Made by a program: the position numbers and the translations under genes | Shown here: positions 1-9,850 of the stretch, piece after piece | Layout of the letters: each line of letters starts with the position of its first letter | Position numbering within the stretch: the first letter of the stretch is position 1 | DNA from: Syntrophales bacterium | Lineage (GTDB): Bacteria > Desulfobacterota > Syntrophia > Syntrophales > UBA8958 | NCBI GenBank assembly: GCA_026416455.1 | Contig: JAOAFE010000010.1 | Location: 1-64,000 of the forward strand | Direction: 5' to 3' | Length of the DNA stretch: 64,000 nt | The notes under the pieces: generated by a model | Databases searched by the model: none | Told to the model about the DNA's origin: nothing | The model's input: only the letters and a program-made list of their open reading frames with translations

Positions 1-1838
1 CGGCGGATGCGAACATTACTGCTTTACTTACTGCTTTGAATGCCACTTCAGGTGCTTTTACTGATGCGTCTTATCGGGTGAGGACGTTGCGGAGTGTATC
101 GGAGGCGGTGCAGCATTTTACGGGGGCGACTTCGGAGCGGTATGTGGTGAGTACGCAGTATGGTCGGGTGAGTGGTTATGCTTATGATTATGATGGGGAT
201 AGTAAGTATGATGTGTGGGTGTGGAAGGGTATTCCGTATGCGAAGCCGCCGGTTGGGAGTTTGCGATGGAAGGCGCCTCAGGATCCGGATAGTTGGACGG
301 GGGTGAGGGAGGCGACGACGGGTTGTGATGTGTGTATACAGCAGGTGTACAATCAGTATTGGATGTCTTCGAATGCGTTTGTGGGTTCGGAGGATTGTTT
401 GTATTTGGATGTGTATCGTCCGAGGACGAGTGATACGAATTTGCCGGTGTTTATGTGGATACATGGGGGTTCGAACAATTTTGGTTCGGCGAAGCAGTAT
501 GATGGTTCGGCGTTGGCGAAGCGTGGGAATATTATAGTGGTGGTGGTGCAGTATCGTTTGAATGCGATGGGATTTTTGACTCATCCGGCTTTGCGGACGA
601 CGGGGACGGATGAGGACAAGTCTGGGAATTATGGGACGTTGGATCAGATTAAGGCTTTGAATTGGATTAAGAACAACATTGCCAATTTTGGTGGAGATCC
701 CAACAAGGTGGTGGTGGGTGGTCAATCAGCCGGGGCCCATAACACCATGAACCTCATCATCTCACCCCTCGCCCAGGGCCTCTTCCGCGGCGCCGTCGTC
801 ATGAGCGCAGCAATGAACATCTTTACGCAGGCCCAGGCTGATACTATGACCGATACAACAATTAAGGGTCTCTTGATCAGAAAGGGGCTTGCCGCGAACG
901 CCACAGAAGCAACCAGCAAATTGGCGAGTATGACAAACGAAGAAATTGCCACCTTCCTTCGTTCCCAACCGGCAGAGCTGGTCGTTCGTTGCCGCCGCGA
1001 CGGAACGGGCGCCGATGGGTCGGGTTCTATGGCAACTCACTCGGCCATCAAGGATGGATACGTCATCAAGCATGGTTCTTGGACGGAAGCGATTGGGGCC
1101 GGTACTTACAACAAAGTGCCCGTCATGATCGGATCCACGGAATACGAATGGAAGGATTTTGCCCCCTTATATGGAACCTTGGTCAAGAGCTACTCCGGCG
1201 GAAAGGTGCCGTCAAGCCAGTATTCCTGGTTCGACCTCTTTAAGGTGATCGGGGTCGGAGGAAACCTGACTTTAGATCAGGTCTTGCCCACACAGCGAGA
1301 CAAAGATATTTACACATCCGTTGTCACTTTGAGGTCGAGGCAGTGGAAATACACGGGCGTCGACTCGATCGCCCGGGCCTTTAAGACCAACGATGCTAAG
1401 AACGGTGTCTGGGCCTTCCTCTTCAAATGGGCGGGAGGAGGAGATCCGGCCAGAGCAGACTTCGCGTTCATTTTTGGTGCGGGCCACGCCATGGAAATAC
1501 CGTTCTTCTTCGGAAATACCAAAGATGCTTGGGATTACTCTTTTACGACGACGAACAAGCCGGGCCGTGACGCCCTCCAGGCGGCGATGATGGATTACCT
1601 AATTTCCTTCGTGAAGACCCTCAATCCGAACCCAACCGGTTCTTCCCTACCGACGTGGAATCAATGGGATAATACGGCCGGGGCTAACAAATTCATTTCC
1701 TTCGACGCCAACCTGACCAATTATATTATCCAATCGAGCACATATGAAGAGACGCTCACTGCCTTAGATACGGACATTAAAGCCGCCAAGGCTGCTTATC
1801 CAGAAGCTACTGCCGTCTACGTCATGTTCGGCATGTAG
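1..1838 (+). CDS. Type-B carboxylesterase (PF00135 family), 5' end outside the window
   Basis: Alpha/beta-hydrolase that would hydrolyse carboxylic esters. The reading frame is open to the left edge (frame starting at base 3), so the true start and any signal peptide lie upstream; the TTG at 36 is only the first possible start in view. Family marks are present in order: the SEDCLYLDVY signature, the oxyanion segment IHGGSNNFG, the nucleophile motif GGQSAGA (serine codon at 726-728), an acidic residue in GSTEYEW and the histidine motif GAGHAMEIPF. It ends at a TAG followed by a terminator, upstream of another secreted esterase. Odd point: codons from about 51 to 671 end almost only in G or T, while codons after 723 are C/A-rich, so the gene may be chimeric. 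The family assignment is firm; the substrate is unknown. Confidence 0.9.
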   Translation, partial: ADANITALLTALNATSGAFTDASYRVRTLRSVSEAVQHFTGATSERYVVSTQYGRVSGYAYDYDGDSKYDVWVWKGIPYAKPPVGSLRWKAPQDPDSWTGVREATTGCDVCIQQVYNQYWMSSNAFVGSEDCLYLDVYRPRTSDTNLPVFMWIHGGSNNFGSAKQYDGSALAKRGNIIVVVVQYRLNAMGFLTHPALRTTGTDEDKSGNYGTLDQIKALNWIKNNIANFGGDPNKVVVGGQSAGAHNTMNLIISPLAQGLFRGAVVMSAAMNIFTQAQADTMTDTTIKGLLIRKGLAANATEATSKLASMTNEEIATFLRSQPAELVVRCRRDGTGADGSGSMATHSAIKDGYVIKHGSWTEAIGAGTYNKVPVMIGSTEYEWKDFAPLYGTLVKSYSGGKVPSSQYSWFDLFKVIGVGGNLTLDQVLPTQRDKDIYTSVVTLRSRQWKYTGVDSIARAFKTNDAKNGVWAFLFKWAGGGDPARADFAFIFGAGHAMEIPFFFGNTKDAWDYSFTTTNKPGRDALQAAMMDYLISFVKTLNPNPTGSSLPTWNQWDNTAGANKFISFDANLTNYIIQSSTYEETLTALDTDIKAAKAAYPEATAVYVMFGM

Positions 1839-1850
1839 CATCGCATTTAT

Positions 1851-1879
1851 GGCGGGGGGAAACCCCCGCCTTTCTTTTT
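1851..1879 (+). terminator. Rho-independent terminator after the carboxylesterase gene
   Basis: A perfect 8-bp stem, GGCGGGGG with CCCCCGCC, closed by a GAAA tetraloop and followed by a T-rich tract (TTTCTTTTT). It lies 13 bases after the stop codon and just before the ribosome binding site of the next gene, so that gene would need its own promoter or read-through. Confidence 0.85.
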
Positions 1880-1899
1880 CGCGAAAGGAGGGATGATTC

Positions 1900-4248
1900 A
1901 TGGGAAAAAGGGTTATAATCCTAACGACTCTGTTTCTCGCCCTGCTCGTCATATTTTCCTCAAAGGCACAGGTTAACGGCACTCCGCAGCCCGTAATGAC
2001 GTGCTCCAAAGCCGCCTTCGAGGCCTTGGGATGGAAAGATGAAGCCTTTGGTCAACCCGTTACCATAACTTCCGCCGAAGTTGTTGCCGCCTCGAGCACG
2101 ACACCGGAATACTGCAAGATCAAAGGCACCATGTGGCCAGAAATTGGATTCGAAATCTATCTACCAACCAAAACATGGAATACCCGCTTCCAAATGACCG
2201 GTTGTGGGGGGGCCGCCGGTAGCATCCCAACTTCCACTATGTTGCTCTATCTGAGGCAGAATTTCGCCGTCGGCGGTACGGATATGGGGCATCAGGGAAC
2301 GACCTTCGATTTTTCCTTCGCCTACAATCCACCCGATAACAGCAATCCCAACGCCGATCAAAAGGTGAAAGATTATGGCTATCGAGCTCTGCACGAAGTT
2401 ACGGTTCTGGCCAAGAAGGCCATTCGGGCTTACTATGGTCAGGGTCCTACTTACTCTTACTATAACGGCTCATCCTGCGGTGGCGGTAGAGGTATGGGCA
2501 ATATGCAGCGCTATCCCGATGATTTTGACGGCTGGGTTGTCGGCATGCCCGCTTTTAACCGGTGGAATAGTATGGGTATGCTCTGGCGGGGCCAATTGGC
2601 TGAACTGGGGGCCGGTAAAATCTCCGTTAATAAATTAAATCTCCTCGCAACCACGGTAATTACGAAGTGTGATGCCATCGACGGAGTGTCGGATGGCTTG
2701 ATCGAAGACCCGAGGCGCTGTCCGTTTAATGCTGTAAAAGATCTACCGGCTTGTCCTAATGACGTGGATGCAGATAATTGTTTCACGTTGGCCCAGAGGC
2801 AGGCGCTCCAGAAAATTTACGAGGGTGTGAAGACGTCTAAATTCTCCCTTCCTGAACAAGGTCTATGCCCAGGCTCCGAAATTATCTATCCATCAGGCAA
2901 CTTTGCGATCAGCAACTGGAGAAACTGGGTTGTGGGCTTCGATGGAACGAATCCGTCAACAAACGTCAATTTGGGCTTCAGCATAAACGCCTACAAGTAC
3001 ATGTCCCGGCCACCATTGGGACCCAATTGGAACTGGCAAGAAGAGTTCAATTACGACGACGATTATTTTAACAACGCCAACTCTCTAGCCCGAGAACATA
3101 CCTCCGCTGAAAGCGTTGATCTACGAACACTGAAACAAAAAGGGAAAAAAGTAATTCTCTTTCACGGTTGGTCGGATCAACTTTTGCCCCCCCTAACCTC
3201 GGTTAAATATTATGAGCGTTTAATGCGTTACCTGGGCGAAAATGAAACGAAATCGTTCTTTAAACTGTATCTAGTTCCCGGATACGGTCACGGCACGGGG
3301 TTCGGTTGTAGTACTGTTGATTGGGATGGAGCACTCCGAAATTGGGTGGAAAAAGGGGAAGAACCGGGAGCACTAATAGGCACCAGGGCGGCGAGTACGG
3401 TCATGGGCACGCAAACAAGAACTCGACCAATTTGTCCCTATCCCAAGGTGGCGAAATACAAAGGTAGTGGCAGTATCGATGATGCCAATAATTTCACCTG
3501 TGAGGATCCCCCTCCCGCTTCAGCGAGCGGTGCCACCATTGCCTCCGTTACATCTTCCACCGCCTTCGTCGATTTACCGCTACCCGGCGTCAACGGTATA
3601 AGTGAAGGCTTCTCGCCCATCAAGATTGTCAATTTAACGGTAGTCGGGGTTGGTGCGAGCGCCGATTTATCCGTCGATTTCGGTCTCATACCGGAGAATC
3701 CCGTTTTCTATAAGAAAACGAAAACGGGTACGTGGAAACTGATCGAGAGTTGCTCCGGCGTATCCAACGTGCGCTACGCAAGCGGTGTACTTAATTTCAC
3801 TATCGCCCAAACGTCTGAATGCAATCTCAGCTCCACTGCAGGTACCATTATCGATCCCATCGTCGCCGGCACCACTTCCACCATTTCACCCCTCCCGGGT
3901 GCTGGCGGTGGCTGCTTTATTGCCAGCGCTACCTACGGTACGTACGACCATCCCCATGTAAAGCTTCTCCAGAGCTTCCGCGACCAGTATCTCCTCTCCT
4001 TCTCACCCGGCAAGGCCTTGGTTAAATGGTACTATCACATCTCCCCCAAAATCGCCTCGGCTGTAAATTCCAATCCTTATCTGCGTCCGATGGTAAAAAT
4101 TATGCTAATGCCCTTCGTAGGCTTCAGCTATCTGACCTTGAAATTCGGTCTGTGGCTTGCGCTGTTGGCTGGTCTCCTCGTTGTGATGGGGATGCTCATA
4201 GGAATGGGGATGTTAAAAAGATTAAAATCGAGATCCGAAATGGCGTAA
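1900..4248 (+). CDS. Secreted tannase/feruloyl esterase family protein with CFI-box C-terminal anchor
   Basis: Probably hydrolyses ester bonds of plant phenolic esters outside the cytoplasm (tannase/feruloyl esterase family, PF07519). The start is supported by AAAGGAGGG eight bases upstream. Residues 1-24 form a signal peptide. The core holds the cysteine-flanked nucleophile region (NGSSCGGGRGMGNMQ), the calcium-loop type segment DGVSDGLIEDPRRC, the acid region HGWSDQLLPP and the histidine region PGYGHGTGFGC. After residue about 530 comes a proline/alanine/serine-rich linker and a beta-rich domain that resembles the choice-of-anchor type. A GGGCFIASATYG motif follows, then a hydrophobic helix (about 745-770) and a basic tail, as in CFI-box-CTERM proteins. 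At 782 residues it is longer than typical tannases because of this tail. The exact substrate is not predictable. Confidence 0.87.
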   Translation: MGKRVIILTTLFLALLVIFSSKAQVNGTPQPVMTCSKAAFEALGWKDEAFGQPVTITSAEVVAASSTTPEYCKIKGTMWPEIGFEIYLPTKTWNTRFQMTGCGGAAGSIPTSTMLLYLRQNFAVGGTDMGHQGTTFDFSFAYNPPDNSNPNADQKVKDYGYRALHEVTVLAKKAIRAYYGQGPTYSYYNGSSCGGGRGMGNMQRYPDDFDGWVVGMPAFNRWNSMGMLWRGQLAELGAGKISVNKLNLLATTVITKCDAIDGVSDGLIEDPRRCPFNAVKDLPACPNDVDADNCFTLAQRQALQKIYEGVKTSKFSLPEQGLCPGSEIIYPSGNFAISNWRNWVVGFDGTNPSTNVNLGFSINAYKYMSRPPLGPNWNWQEEFNYDDDYFNNANSLAREHTSAESVDLRTLKQKGKKVILFHGWSDQLLPPLTSVKYYERLMRYLGENETKSFFKLYLVPGYGHGTGFGCSTVDWDGALRNWVEKGEEPGALIGTRAASTVMGTQTRTRPICPYPKVAKYKGSGSIDDANNFTCEDPPPASASGATIASVTSSTAFVDLPLPGVNGISEGFSPIKIVNLTVVGVGASADLSVDFGLIPENPVFYKKTKTGTWKLIESCSGVSNVRYASGVLNFTIAQTSECNLSSTAGTIIDPIVAGTTSTISPLPGAGGGCFIASATYGTYDHPHVKLLQSFRDQYLLSFSPGKALVKWYYHISPKIASAVNSNPYLRPMVKIMLMPFVGFSYLTLKFGLWLALLAGLLVVMGMLIGMGMLKRLKSRSEMA

Positions 4249-4265
4249 ATCCAATCTAAATACAT

Positions 4266-4301
4266 AAAAACGCCCGCCTCACTGGAGGCGGGCGCTTTTT
4301 T
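4266..4301. terminator. Bidirectional terminator between the tannase gene and lon
   Basis: A perfect 10-bp inverted repeat (CGCCCGCCTC with GAGGCGGGCG, loop ACTG) flanked by an A-run on the left and a T-run on the right. It can therefore end transcription from both convergent genes. It overlaps the last bases of the lon stop codon. Confidence 0.9.
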
Positions 4302-6651
4302 ATTCTTTTTCCAATGCCGTTCTTAAAACTTCCATCATATCCTCGACGAACTTAAACTCCATGTCCTTTTTTACATAAGGGGGAATTTCCTCAAAGTCCT
4401 TTTTATTCCATTTCGGTAGCAGAACGGTGCGAATCCCAGCTCGGTGAGCGGCGAGCACCTTTTCCTTGATGCCCCCTACTGGTAAGACCAGTCCTCGGAG
4501 GGTAATTTCTCCGGTCATAGCCAGATCCTTTTTAACCGGTCGACCGGTGAGAAGGGAAGTAAGAGCCGTTAAAATAGTGACACCGGCCGAAGGTCCATCC
4601 TTGGGAATGGCCCCCGAAGGTACGTGAATGTGAAGATCCATATTCTCGTAAAAATCCCGATCTAAGCCCAAGGCATCGGCGTTGGCTCGGATAAAGCTCA
4701 AGGCGGCCATAGCTGATTCTTTCATTACGTCCCCGAGTTGCCCCGTCAAGGTAAGACCCTTTTTGCCTGGCATGGCTGTGGCCTCGACGAAGAGAATTTC
4801 TCCCCCCGCCGGTGTCCAGGCCAGACCCACCGCCACGCCCGGTTTTCCAGTCCTGGCTACTACTTCAGGGATGACCCGTACCGGTCCCAGGTATTTAGGT
4901 ACATCTTTAACCCCAATTACGGTCCGTGACGTCTTACCCTCGGCTACCTGACAGGCAACGGCCCGGCATATGGCGGCAATTTCTCTCTCCAGATTCCTGA
5001 CCCCTGCTTCCCGGGTGTAACCAGAAATAATCAGGTTGATAGCCTTCTTGGTGAAGGTAATCTGTTCGGGCGTAAGCCCATTTTCCCTTATTTGCCTTGG
5101 GATCAGATAACGCCTCGCTATGTTCATTTTTTCTTCTTGGGTATAACTTACGAGCTCAATTACTTCGAGACGATCGCGCAAAGCGGGCGGTATGGTGTCA
5201 AGAACGTTCGCCGTCGTGATAAACATAACGTGCGTGAGATCGAAGGGCAAATCTAAATAGTGATCCACGAAAGCATGATTCTGAGCGGGATCGAGCACCT
5301 CGAGCAAAGCCGAAGAAGGATCCCCCCGAAAGTCTGCCCCCAATTTGTCTATTTCATCGAGCATAAAGACGGGGTTATTGGATTCTGCGCGTCTGATGCC
5401 TTGAATAATGCGACCAGGCAAGGCGCCAATGTAAGTTCTCCGATGGCCTCTGATCTCGGCCTCATCCCGCACACCACCCAAGGCGATGCGCACGAATTTC
5501 CTACCTAAGGCCCGGGCAATTGATTGGCCCAAAGAGGTCTTACCTGTCCCCGGAGGACCTACAAAACATAGAATGGGCCCCTTGCTTGTGGGCTTTAATT
5601 TTCTTACCGCCAGATATTCTATAATTCTCTTTTTAGGCTTTTCTAGACCGTAGTGGTCTTCATCCAAAATCTTCCGCGCCTTCTTTATATCTAGGTTATC
5701 TTCTGTTCCCTCACACCATGGCAGGGCAATTATCCAATCCAAATAGGTGGCTGCTACGGTATACTCCGCCGACGAAGGGTGCATCTTTTCTAGGCGATTT
5801 AACTCCCTTTCCGCCTCTTTTCTCACCTCTTCCGGGAGGTTCTTTCGGGCCAGCTTCTCCCGGTACTCTTCTATTTCAACCTTTGTTTCATCCGCCTCGC
5901 CCAGCTCCTTTTTAATTGCCTTGAGCTGCTGACGCAAAAAATACTCTCGCTGGGCTTTGTCCATGTCATTCTTCACCTGAGATTGAATCTTGTTGCCCAG
6001 CTCCAAAATTTCCACTTGATGGGTCACCAGCTTCGTGACCAAGCGCAGACGCTCCTTCACATCCAAGGTCTCCAAAACTGACTGCTTTTCCTCTGGGGTT
6101 ACATTGATGATGGAGCAAACGAGATCAGCCAAAACCCCCGGCTCCGTGATCGTCTTCGCCATGGCCCCAAATTCCTGGGGCAGGAAAGGCGTAAGCTTTA
6201 CTACTCGATCGAAGAGGCCCACCAAATTGGCCATGAGGGCCTCGACCTCTATATCCTTAACCTCCACATCTTCTAACGTCTCTATCCTGGCCTGCAGGTA
6301 ACTTTTACCCTCGACGAACTCCCGGATGAGAAATCGACTTATACCCTGCACTAAAAGCTGTGCCTTCTTCTCCATCCCTTTGGCCATTTTTAAAATGATG
6401 GCAACCGTTCCAATGGGGTAAAAATCTTCTGGACGGTATTTCATTTCCTGAGGTGGATTTTTTGACAGTACCAACCCAATCATCCGGTCCTGGGCCATCG
6501 CCTCGTCAACCAAGGCAATGGACTGTTCGCCAAATACCTCGAGAGGAAGCATCATTTTAGGAAAGACAATCATGTTGAAGAGAGGTAAAATCGGCAATAC
6601 CTCAGGTACGCGAATAACTTTTAGATCATCCCCAGACATGGAATCGGACAT
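4300..6651 (-). CDS. lon: ATP-dependent protease Lon
   Basis: Cytoplasmic AAA+ serine protease that degrades damaged and regulatory proteins. The 783 residues match the usual length of LonA. In order they show the N-terminal substrate-binding domain ([21 protein letters not shown]), a coiled linker, Walker A ([11 protein letters not shown]), a Walker B region (MLDEIDKLG) and the proteolytic domain with the catalytic serine motif KDGPSAGVT and a downstream lysine for the Ser-Lys dyad. It starts 3 bp after the hsp20 stop codon, so the two form an operon, probably heat inducible. Identity is secure. Confidence 0.97.
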   Translation of the reverse strand: MSDSMSGDDLKVIRVPEVLPILPLFNMIVFPKMMLPLEVFGEQSIALVDEAMAQDRMIGLVLSKNPPQEMKYRPEDFYPIGTVAIILKMAKGMEKKAQLLVQGISRFLIREFVEGKSYLQARIETLEDVEVKDIEVEALMANLVGLFDRVVKLTPFLPQEFGAMAKTITEPGVLADLVCSIINVTPEEKQSVLETLDVKERLRLVTKLVTHQVEILELGNKIQSQVKNDMDKAQREYFLRQQLKAIKKELGEADETKVEIEEYREKLARKNLPEEVRKEAERELNRLEKMHPSSAEYTVAATYLDWIIALPWCEGTEDNLDIKKARKILDEDHYGLEKPKKRIIEYLAVRKLKPTSKGPILCFVGPPGTGKTSLGQSIARALGRKFVRIALGGVRDEAEIRGHRRTYIGALPGRIIQGIRRAESNNPVFMLDEIDKLGADFRGDPSSALLEVLDPAQNHAFVDHYLDLPFDLTHVMFITTANVLDTIPPALRDRLEVIELVSYTQEEKMNIARRYLIPRQIRENGLTPEQITFTKKAINLIISGYTREAGVRNLEREIAAICRAVACQVAEGKTSRTVIGVKDVPKYLGPVRVIPEVVARTGKPGVAVGLAWTPAGGEILFVEATAMPGKKGLTLTGQLGDVMKESAMAALSFIRANADALGLDRDFYENMDLHIHVPSGAIPKDGPSAGVTILTALTSLLTGRPVKKDLAMTGEITLRGLVLPVGGIKEKVLAAHRAGIRTVLLPKWNKKDFEEIPPYVKKDMEFKFVEDMMEVLRTALEKE

Positions 6652-6654
6652 CTT

Positions 6655-7119
6655 TTATCCCCTTTCTTCCGTCTTCACACTCACTTTCATAATGCCCTCT
6701 CCTTCAGGAGAAAGTTTGACCATTCTGATCTCAAGAAACCCATCTCGATAAATGGCAGCTACTTTTTCTTCATCCACCGCCACAGGCAAGGCAATCTGTC
6801 TTTCAAAGTAACCATACGCAATTTCTGCAAGACGGTATTTAGTCGTTCCTCGGAGGACTTTTTGCTCCCTCTTTCCGTATATCTTCACCGTTCTGCGCCC
6901 CACTTCTAGATGGATGTCCTCGATCTTCACCCCCGCCAGATCAACAATAACGAGAATATCTTCCGATGTCTCATACACATCCGTATTTGGCCGCCAAACA
7001 TGTTCCCCCACGGCAAAACGGGTCGGCATGGTAACGCCAAACATTTCTTCAAGGGCCTCCGATAAACTTCCCCTTAAAGTTCCCTGCTCCTTCATTAAAC
7101 TTATCTTGATATAACCCAT
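6655..7119 (-). CDS. Small heat-shock protein, Hsp20/alpha-crystallin family
   Basis: ATP-independent chaperone that holds unfolding proteins. The 154 residues include an alpha-crystallin domain at about 45-150: it begins at PNTDVYETSEDILVIVDLAGV and carries the edge-strand pattern GYFERQIALP and a DGFLEIRM segment. It lies directly upstream of lon, 3 bp apart, which fits a shared protein-quality-control transcript. A candidate promoter lies 32 bp upstream. Confidence 0.93.
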   Translation of the reverse strand: MGYIKISLMKEQGTLRGSLSEALEEMFGVTMPTRFAVGEHVWRPNTDVYETSEDILVIVDLAGVKIEDIHLEVGRRTVKIYGKREQKVLRGTTKYRLAEIAYGYFERQIALPVAVDEEKVAAIYRDGFLEIRMVKLSPEGEGIMKVSVKTEERG

Positions 7120-7150
7120 GGACAGACCTCCCGCGGCGCGATGCTTTTAC

Positions 7151-7178
7151 CTTATCGCATCTTAATAGTCGATGTCAA
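7151..7178 (-). promoter_or_regulatory. Candidate promoter for hsp20-lon
   Basis: On the minus strand, TTGACA (7173-7178), a 16-bp spacer and GATAAG (7151-7156) lie ahead of hsp20. The -35 hexamer is perfect and the -10 matches four of six. It resembles a vegetative promoter; I do not see a clear sigma-32 CCCCAT -10 box. Confidence 0.45.
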
Positions 7179-7203
7179 ATCAAGTTGGGGAAAATCTTAT
7201 TTC

Positions 7204-7998
7204 CTACTCCCGGAAGAGAGAAGTCCTTCCACCATCGACTACCAGGTCACAGCAGTTGACAAAACTTCCCTCATCGCTTGCCAGGTAAACAGCGGCGTAG
7301 GCAATGTCGCGGGGCAGGCCGGCCCGAGGCAGGGGAGTCGCTTTCGCGAGGTTAACTACAAGTTTTCCCATTTTTCGTTCTTGCACCTCCTCTCCAAGGC
7401 TATCGGCAACGTGTGACCCGCCTAGGAAGATAGGGGTAGCAATAGCCCCGGGGGAGATACTGTTTACCCTGATGCCGTAAGGCCCTAGTTCAACCCCGGC
7501 AATCCTTGTAATATGCGTAACGGCCGCCTTAACCGCGCTGTAAAGATACCCTCCTTGATTTAGCCTGATGGCCGCTATGCTGGAGTTATTTATTATACAA
7601 CCACTACCTTGCTTTTTCATAATGGGTGCCACATGCTTCATGCCAAAGACAACGCTACCCAAGAGTAGTTTTACCCCATAGAGAAAATTATCCATCGTAA
7701 TAGTTTCCAAATTGCCTTCCACCCTACCACCTGCGTTGTTGAATAAACAGTCGATGCGTCCATATCTTTCGAAAGTAAATTGAATGAGCCCACTAATATC
7801 TTCCTCCTGAGTCACATCAGCATATTTAAAGCACGCATGAGCACCGAGACGTTCTACTATTTTTTTCCCCCTTTCTTCCGACCTCCCGGCAATCACTACC
7901 TGAGCCCCTTCCTGCACAAAAACCTCCGCCGTCGCCTCACCAATCCCACTCGTCCCGCCTGTAATAATTGCTATCCGACCTTTTAACCTTTCACCCAT
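7204..7998 (-). CDS. Short-chain dehydrogenase/reductase (SDR)
   Basis: NAD(P)-dependent oxidoreductase, probably acting on an alcohol or ketone intermediate of the catabolic operon it ends. It shows the nucleotide-binding TGGTSGIG near the N-terminus, the NNAG motif, a catalytic serine in NNSSIAA and the YSAVK catalytic pair. The start at 7998 is chosen because AAGGAGG lies five to six bases upstream. An alternative start at 8013 overlaps the dctM stop by 4 bp but has a poor binding site. It is the last gene after TRAP transporter genes, so its substrate may be what that transporter imports. The substrate is unknown. Confidence 0.88.
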   Translation of the reverse strand: MGERLKGRIAIITGGTSGIGEATAEVFVQEGAQVVIAGRSEERGKKIVERLGAHACFKYADVTQEEDISGLIQFTFERYGRIDCLFNNAGGRVEGNLETITMDNFLYGVKLLLGSVVFGMKHVAPIMKKQGSGCIINNSSIAAIRLNQGGYLYSAVKAAVTHITRIAGVELGPYGIRVNSISPGAIATPIFLGGSHVADSLGEEVQERKMGKLVVNLAKATPLPRAGLPRDIAYAAVYLASDEGSFVNCCDLVVDGGRTSLFRE

Positions 7999-8009
7999 TT
8001 TTTCCTCCT

Positions 8010-9329
8010 TCATCCCTTACTCATTATCATCTTGGGAAGCCAGAGAATAATCTCCGGGAAAATAATGCACAAAGCCAAACCTATCGCCTGAAGAAAAACA
8101 AAGGGAACAATGGATCGATAAATTTCGACCATCGTCGTCCCTCTAGGGGCAATGGCTTTCATATAGAAAAGATTGAAACCAAAGGGGGGAGTAAGATAAG
8201 CCATCTCCATGTTAACCACAAAAAGTACACCGAACCACAGGGGATCAAACCCCAAGGATTTTATCACCGGTACAAACACGGGTGTACAGATCATTATAAT
8301 ACCGGCCGGGTCGAGAAAGCATCCCAAGACAAAAAACACGATTTGTATCGTCACGAGAATGGCGTACTTACCACCGGGAATGGAGAGAAGAATATGCTCC
8401 ATGAGCTTATGCGCCCCTGTACCCGTGTAGACAGCGGTAAAACCGTAAGCCCCTATGAGTATCCACAAGATCATGGCGGTAAGACTAGCCGTTCGAAAAC
8501 ATGCTTCCCTGACCAATAGCCAGGAAAACTTTCTATATACGAGGGTTGATATGAAGGCGCCTAAACATCCAAGTGCAGCTGCTTCCGTGGCCGTACATAT
8601 GCCCGTATAGATCGAACCCAGAACCATGAGGATTATGACAACGGGCATGACAACGGCTTTTAACGAGGCTATCTTTTCCTCCCATGTGCCGCGTTCCTCG
8701 CGAGGTAGAGGCGGACCCAGTTCGGGCTGGAAAAAGCATCTAATCGCAATATAGAGAATAAAAAGAGCCGATAAGACCAACCCCGGCATAACACCACCAG
8801 CAAACATAGCGCCGATCGATTCTTCCGTCATGGTGGCGTATAAAATCATTGGCACGCTGGGTGGGATAAGTATACCTAAGGCCCCACCGGCGGAGATTGC
8901 CCCCATGGCCATTATTTTATCGTAATTTCGTTTGATCATAGCGGGCAACGCAATGAGACCCATTGATACAGTTGCCGCTCCGCTGATACCCGCCATCGCT
9001 GCGAAGATCGTACAGATTAATACCGTGCCAATGGCCAGCCCTCCCCGTAAAGGTCCCATCCACCTTTGCATCATGGTATAAAGGTCATCGGCAATCCCGG
9101 CCCGTTCCAAAATCATGGCCATGAAAATGAAAAGCGGGATGGAAAGGAGGGAGAACTTGTTCATGGCCCCCCAGGTATTGGAAGCAATTATCATGAGACC
9201 TTTTTCACCCCAAAGAAAGAAGCTCCCCACAACGCCGATTCCTCCTAAAACAAAGGCCAGGGGAAGACCGAGAAATAAAAACAAAATCAAAGACGCGAAG
9301 AGAATGATGGTTATTAGTTCAATACTCAT
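8010..9329 (-). CDS. dctM: TRAP transporter large permease, DctM family
   Basis: Large membrane subunit of a tripartite ATP-independent periplasmic transporter that imports organic acids using an ion gradient. The 439 residues are almost wholly hydrophobic helices, with the DctM features GISGAATVSMGLIALPAM and GGALGILIPPSVPMILYA. A good GGAGGGAG binding site precedes the start. It overlaps dctQ by 4 bp, which implies translational coupling and a stable complex. The ligand cannot be read from the sequence. Confidence 0.94.
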   Translation of the reverse strand: MSIELITIILFASLILFLFLGLPLAFVLGGIGVVGSFFLWGEKGLMIIASNTWGAMNKFSLLSIPLFIFMAMILERAGIADDLYTMMQRWMGPLRGGLAIGTVLICTIFAAMAGISGAATVSMGLIALPAMIKRNYDKIMAMGAISAGGALGILIPPSVPMILYATMTEESIGAMFAGGVMPGLVLSALFILYIAIRCFFQPELGPPLPREERGTWEEKIASLKAVVMPVVIILMVLGSIYTGICTATEAAALGCLGAFISTLVYRKFSWLLVREACFRTASLTAMILWILIGAYGFTAVYTGTGAHKLMEHILLSIPGGKYAILVTIQIVFFVLGCFLDPAGIIMICTPVFVPVIKSLGFDPLWFGVLFVVNMEMAYLTPPFGFNLFYMKAIAPRGTTMVEIYRSIVPFVFLQAIGLALCIIFPEIILWLPKMIMSKG

Positions 9330-9832
9330 TTTTCTCCCTCCTCTCCCTTGAGGAGCACATCTATTGCCCTTAGATACCGTGCCAACCCTTGAAGGAAGAG
9401 GAGAAATGCCCCCACGGGGATCATCATTTTGACCGGGTAGATGGGAGGTGCAAAGGCCGTCGGCTCCGTCTCTCTAAATTTGAAAGAATCCCACGCAATT
9501 TGTCCCCCCTTTACGGTGAGGACACCAGCGAAGGCAAAGAAAACCAGCCAGGTGAAAAGGTCCACCAGTGCCCGTGTTCGAGGCGAAAACCGGCTGTATA
9601 TAAGTTCTACGTTCACATGACCGTCATGGACCTGAAGAAAGCCCCCCAGCAGTATAACGTAGACCCCGAATACCATCTGGGAAAGTTCATGTGCCCAAAT
9701 GGTAGGACTATTGAATACATAGCGAACGAAAATTTCGTACAGGATGATGAAGAGCATAACGATGAGGAAAAAGCTCACCGTCTTTCCCACATATTCATTG
9801 ACCCGATCTATTATTCTCAGTAGCTTAGCCAT
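9326..9832 (-). CDS. dctQ: TRAP transporter small permease, DctQ family
   Basis: Small membrane subunit that partners DctM. The 168 residues hold four predicted transmembrane helices (about 18-38, 50-68, 88-108, 130-150) and the family pattern RYVFNSPTIWAHELSQMVF. It sits between dctP and dctM. A strong hairpin in the 59-bp gap on its upstream side separates it from dctP. Confidence 0.92.
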   Translation of the reverse strand: MAKLLRIIDRVNEYVGKTVSFFLIVMLFIILYEIFVRYVFNSPTIWAHELSQMVFGVYVILLGGFLQVHDGHVNVELIYSRFSPRTRALVDLFTWLVFFAFAGVLTVKGGQIAWDSFKFRETEPTAFAPPIYPVKMMIPVGAFLLFLQGLARYLRAIDVLLKGEEGEK

Positions 9833-9850
9833 AAATTATCCCCCAATGAT

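Noticed and set aside
48-725. Long open frame (225 codons) on the minus strand opposite the carboxylesterase gene
   Set aside because: Its composition (His, Arg, Ile, Pro rich) fits no protein. It is open only because the sense codons almost never end in A, which removes reverse-strand stops.
7968-8519. Plus-strand frame of 183 codons opposite the SDR and dctM genes
   Set aside because: It lies antisense to two well-supported overlapping genes and has a composition unlike any family.
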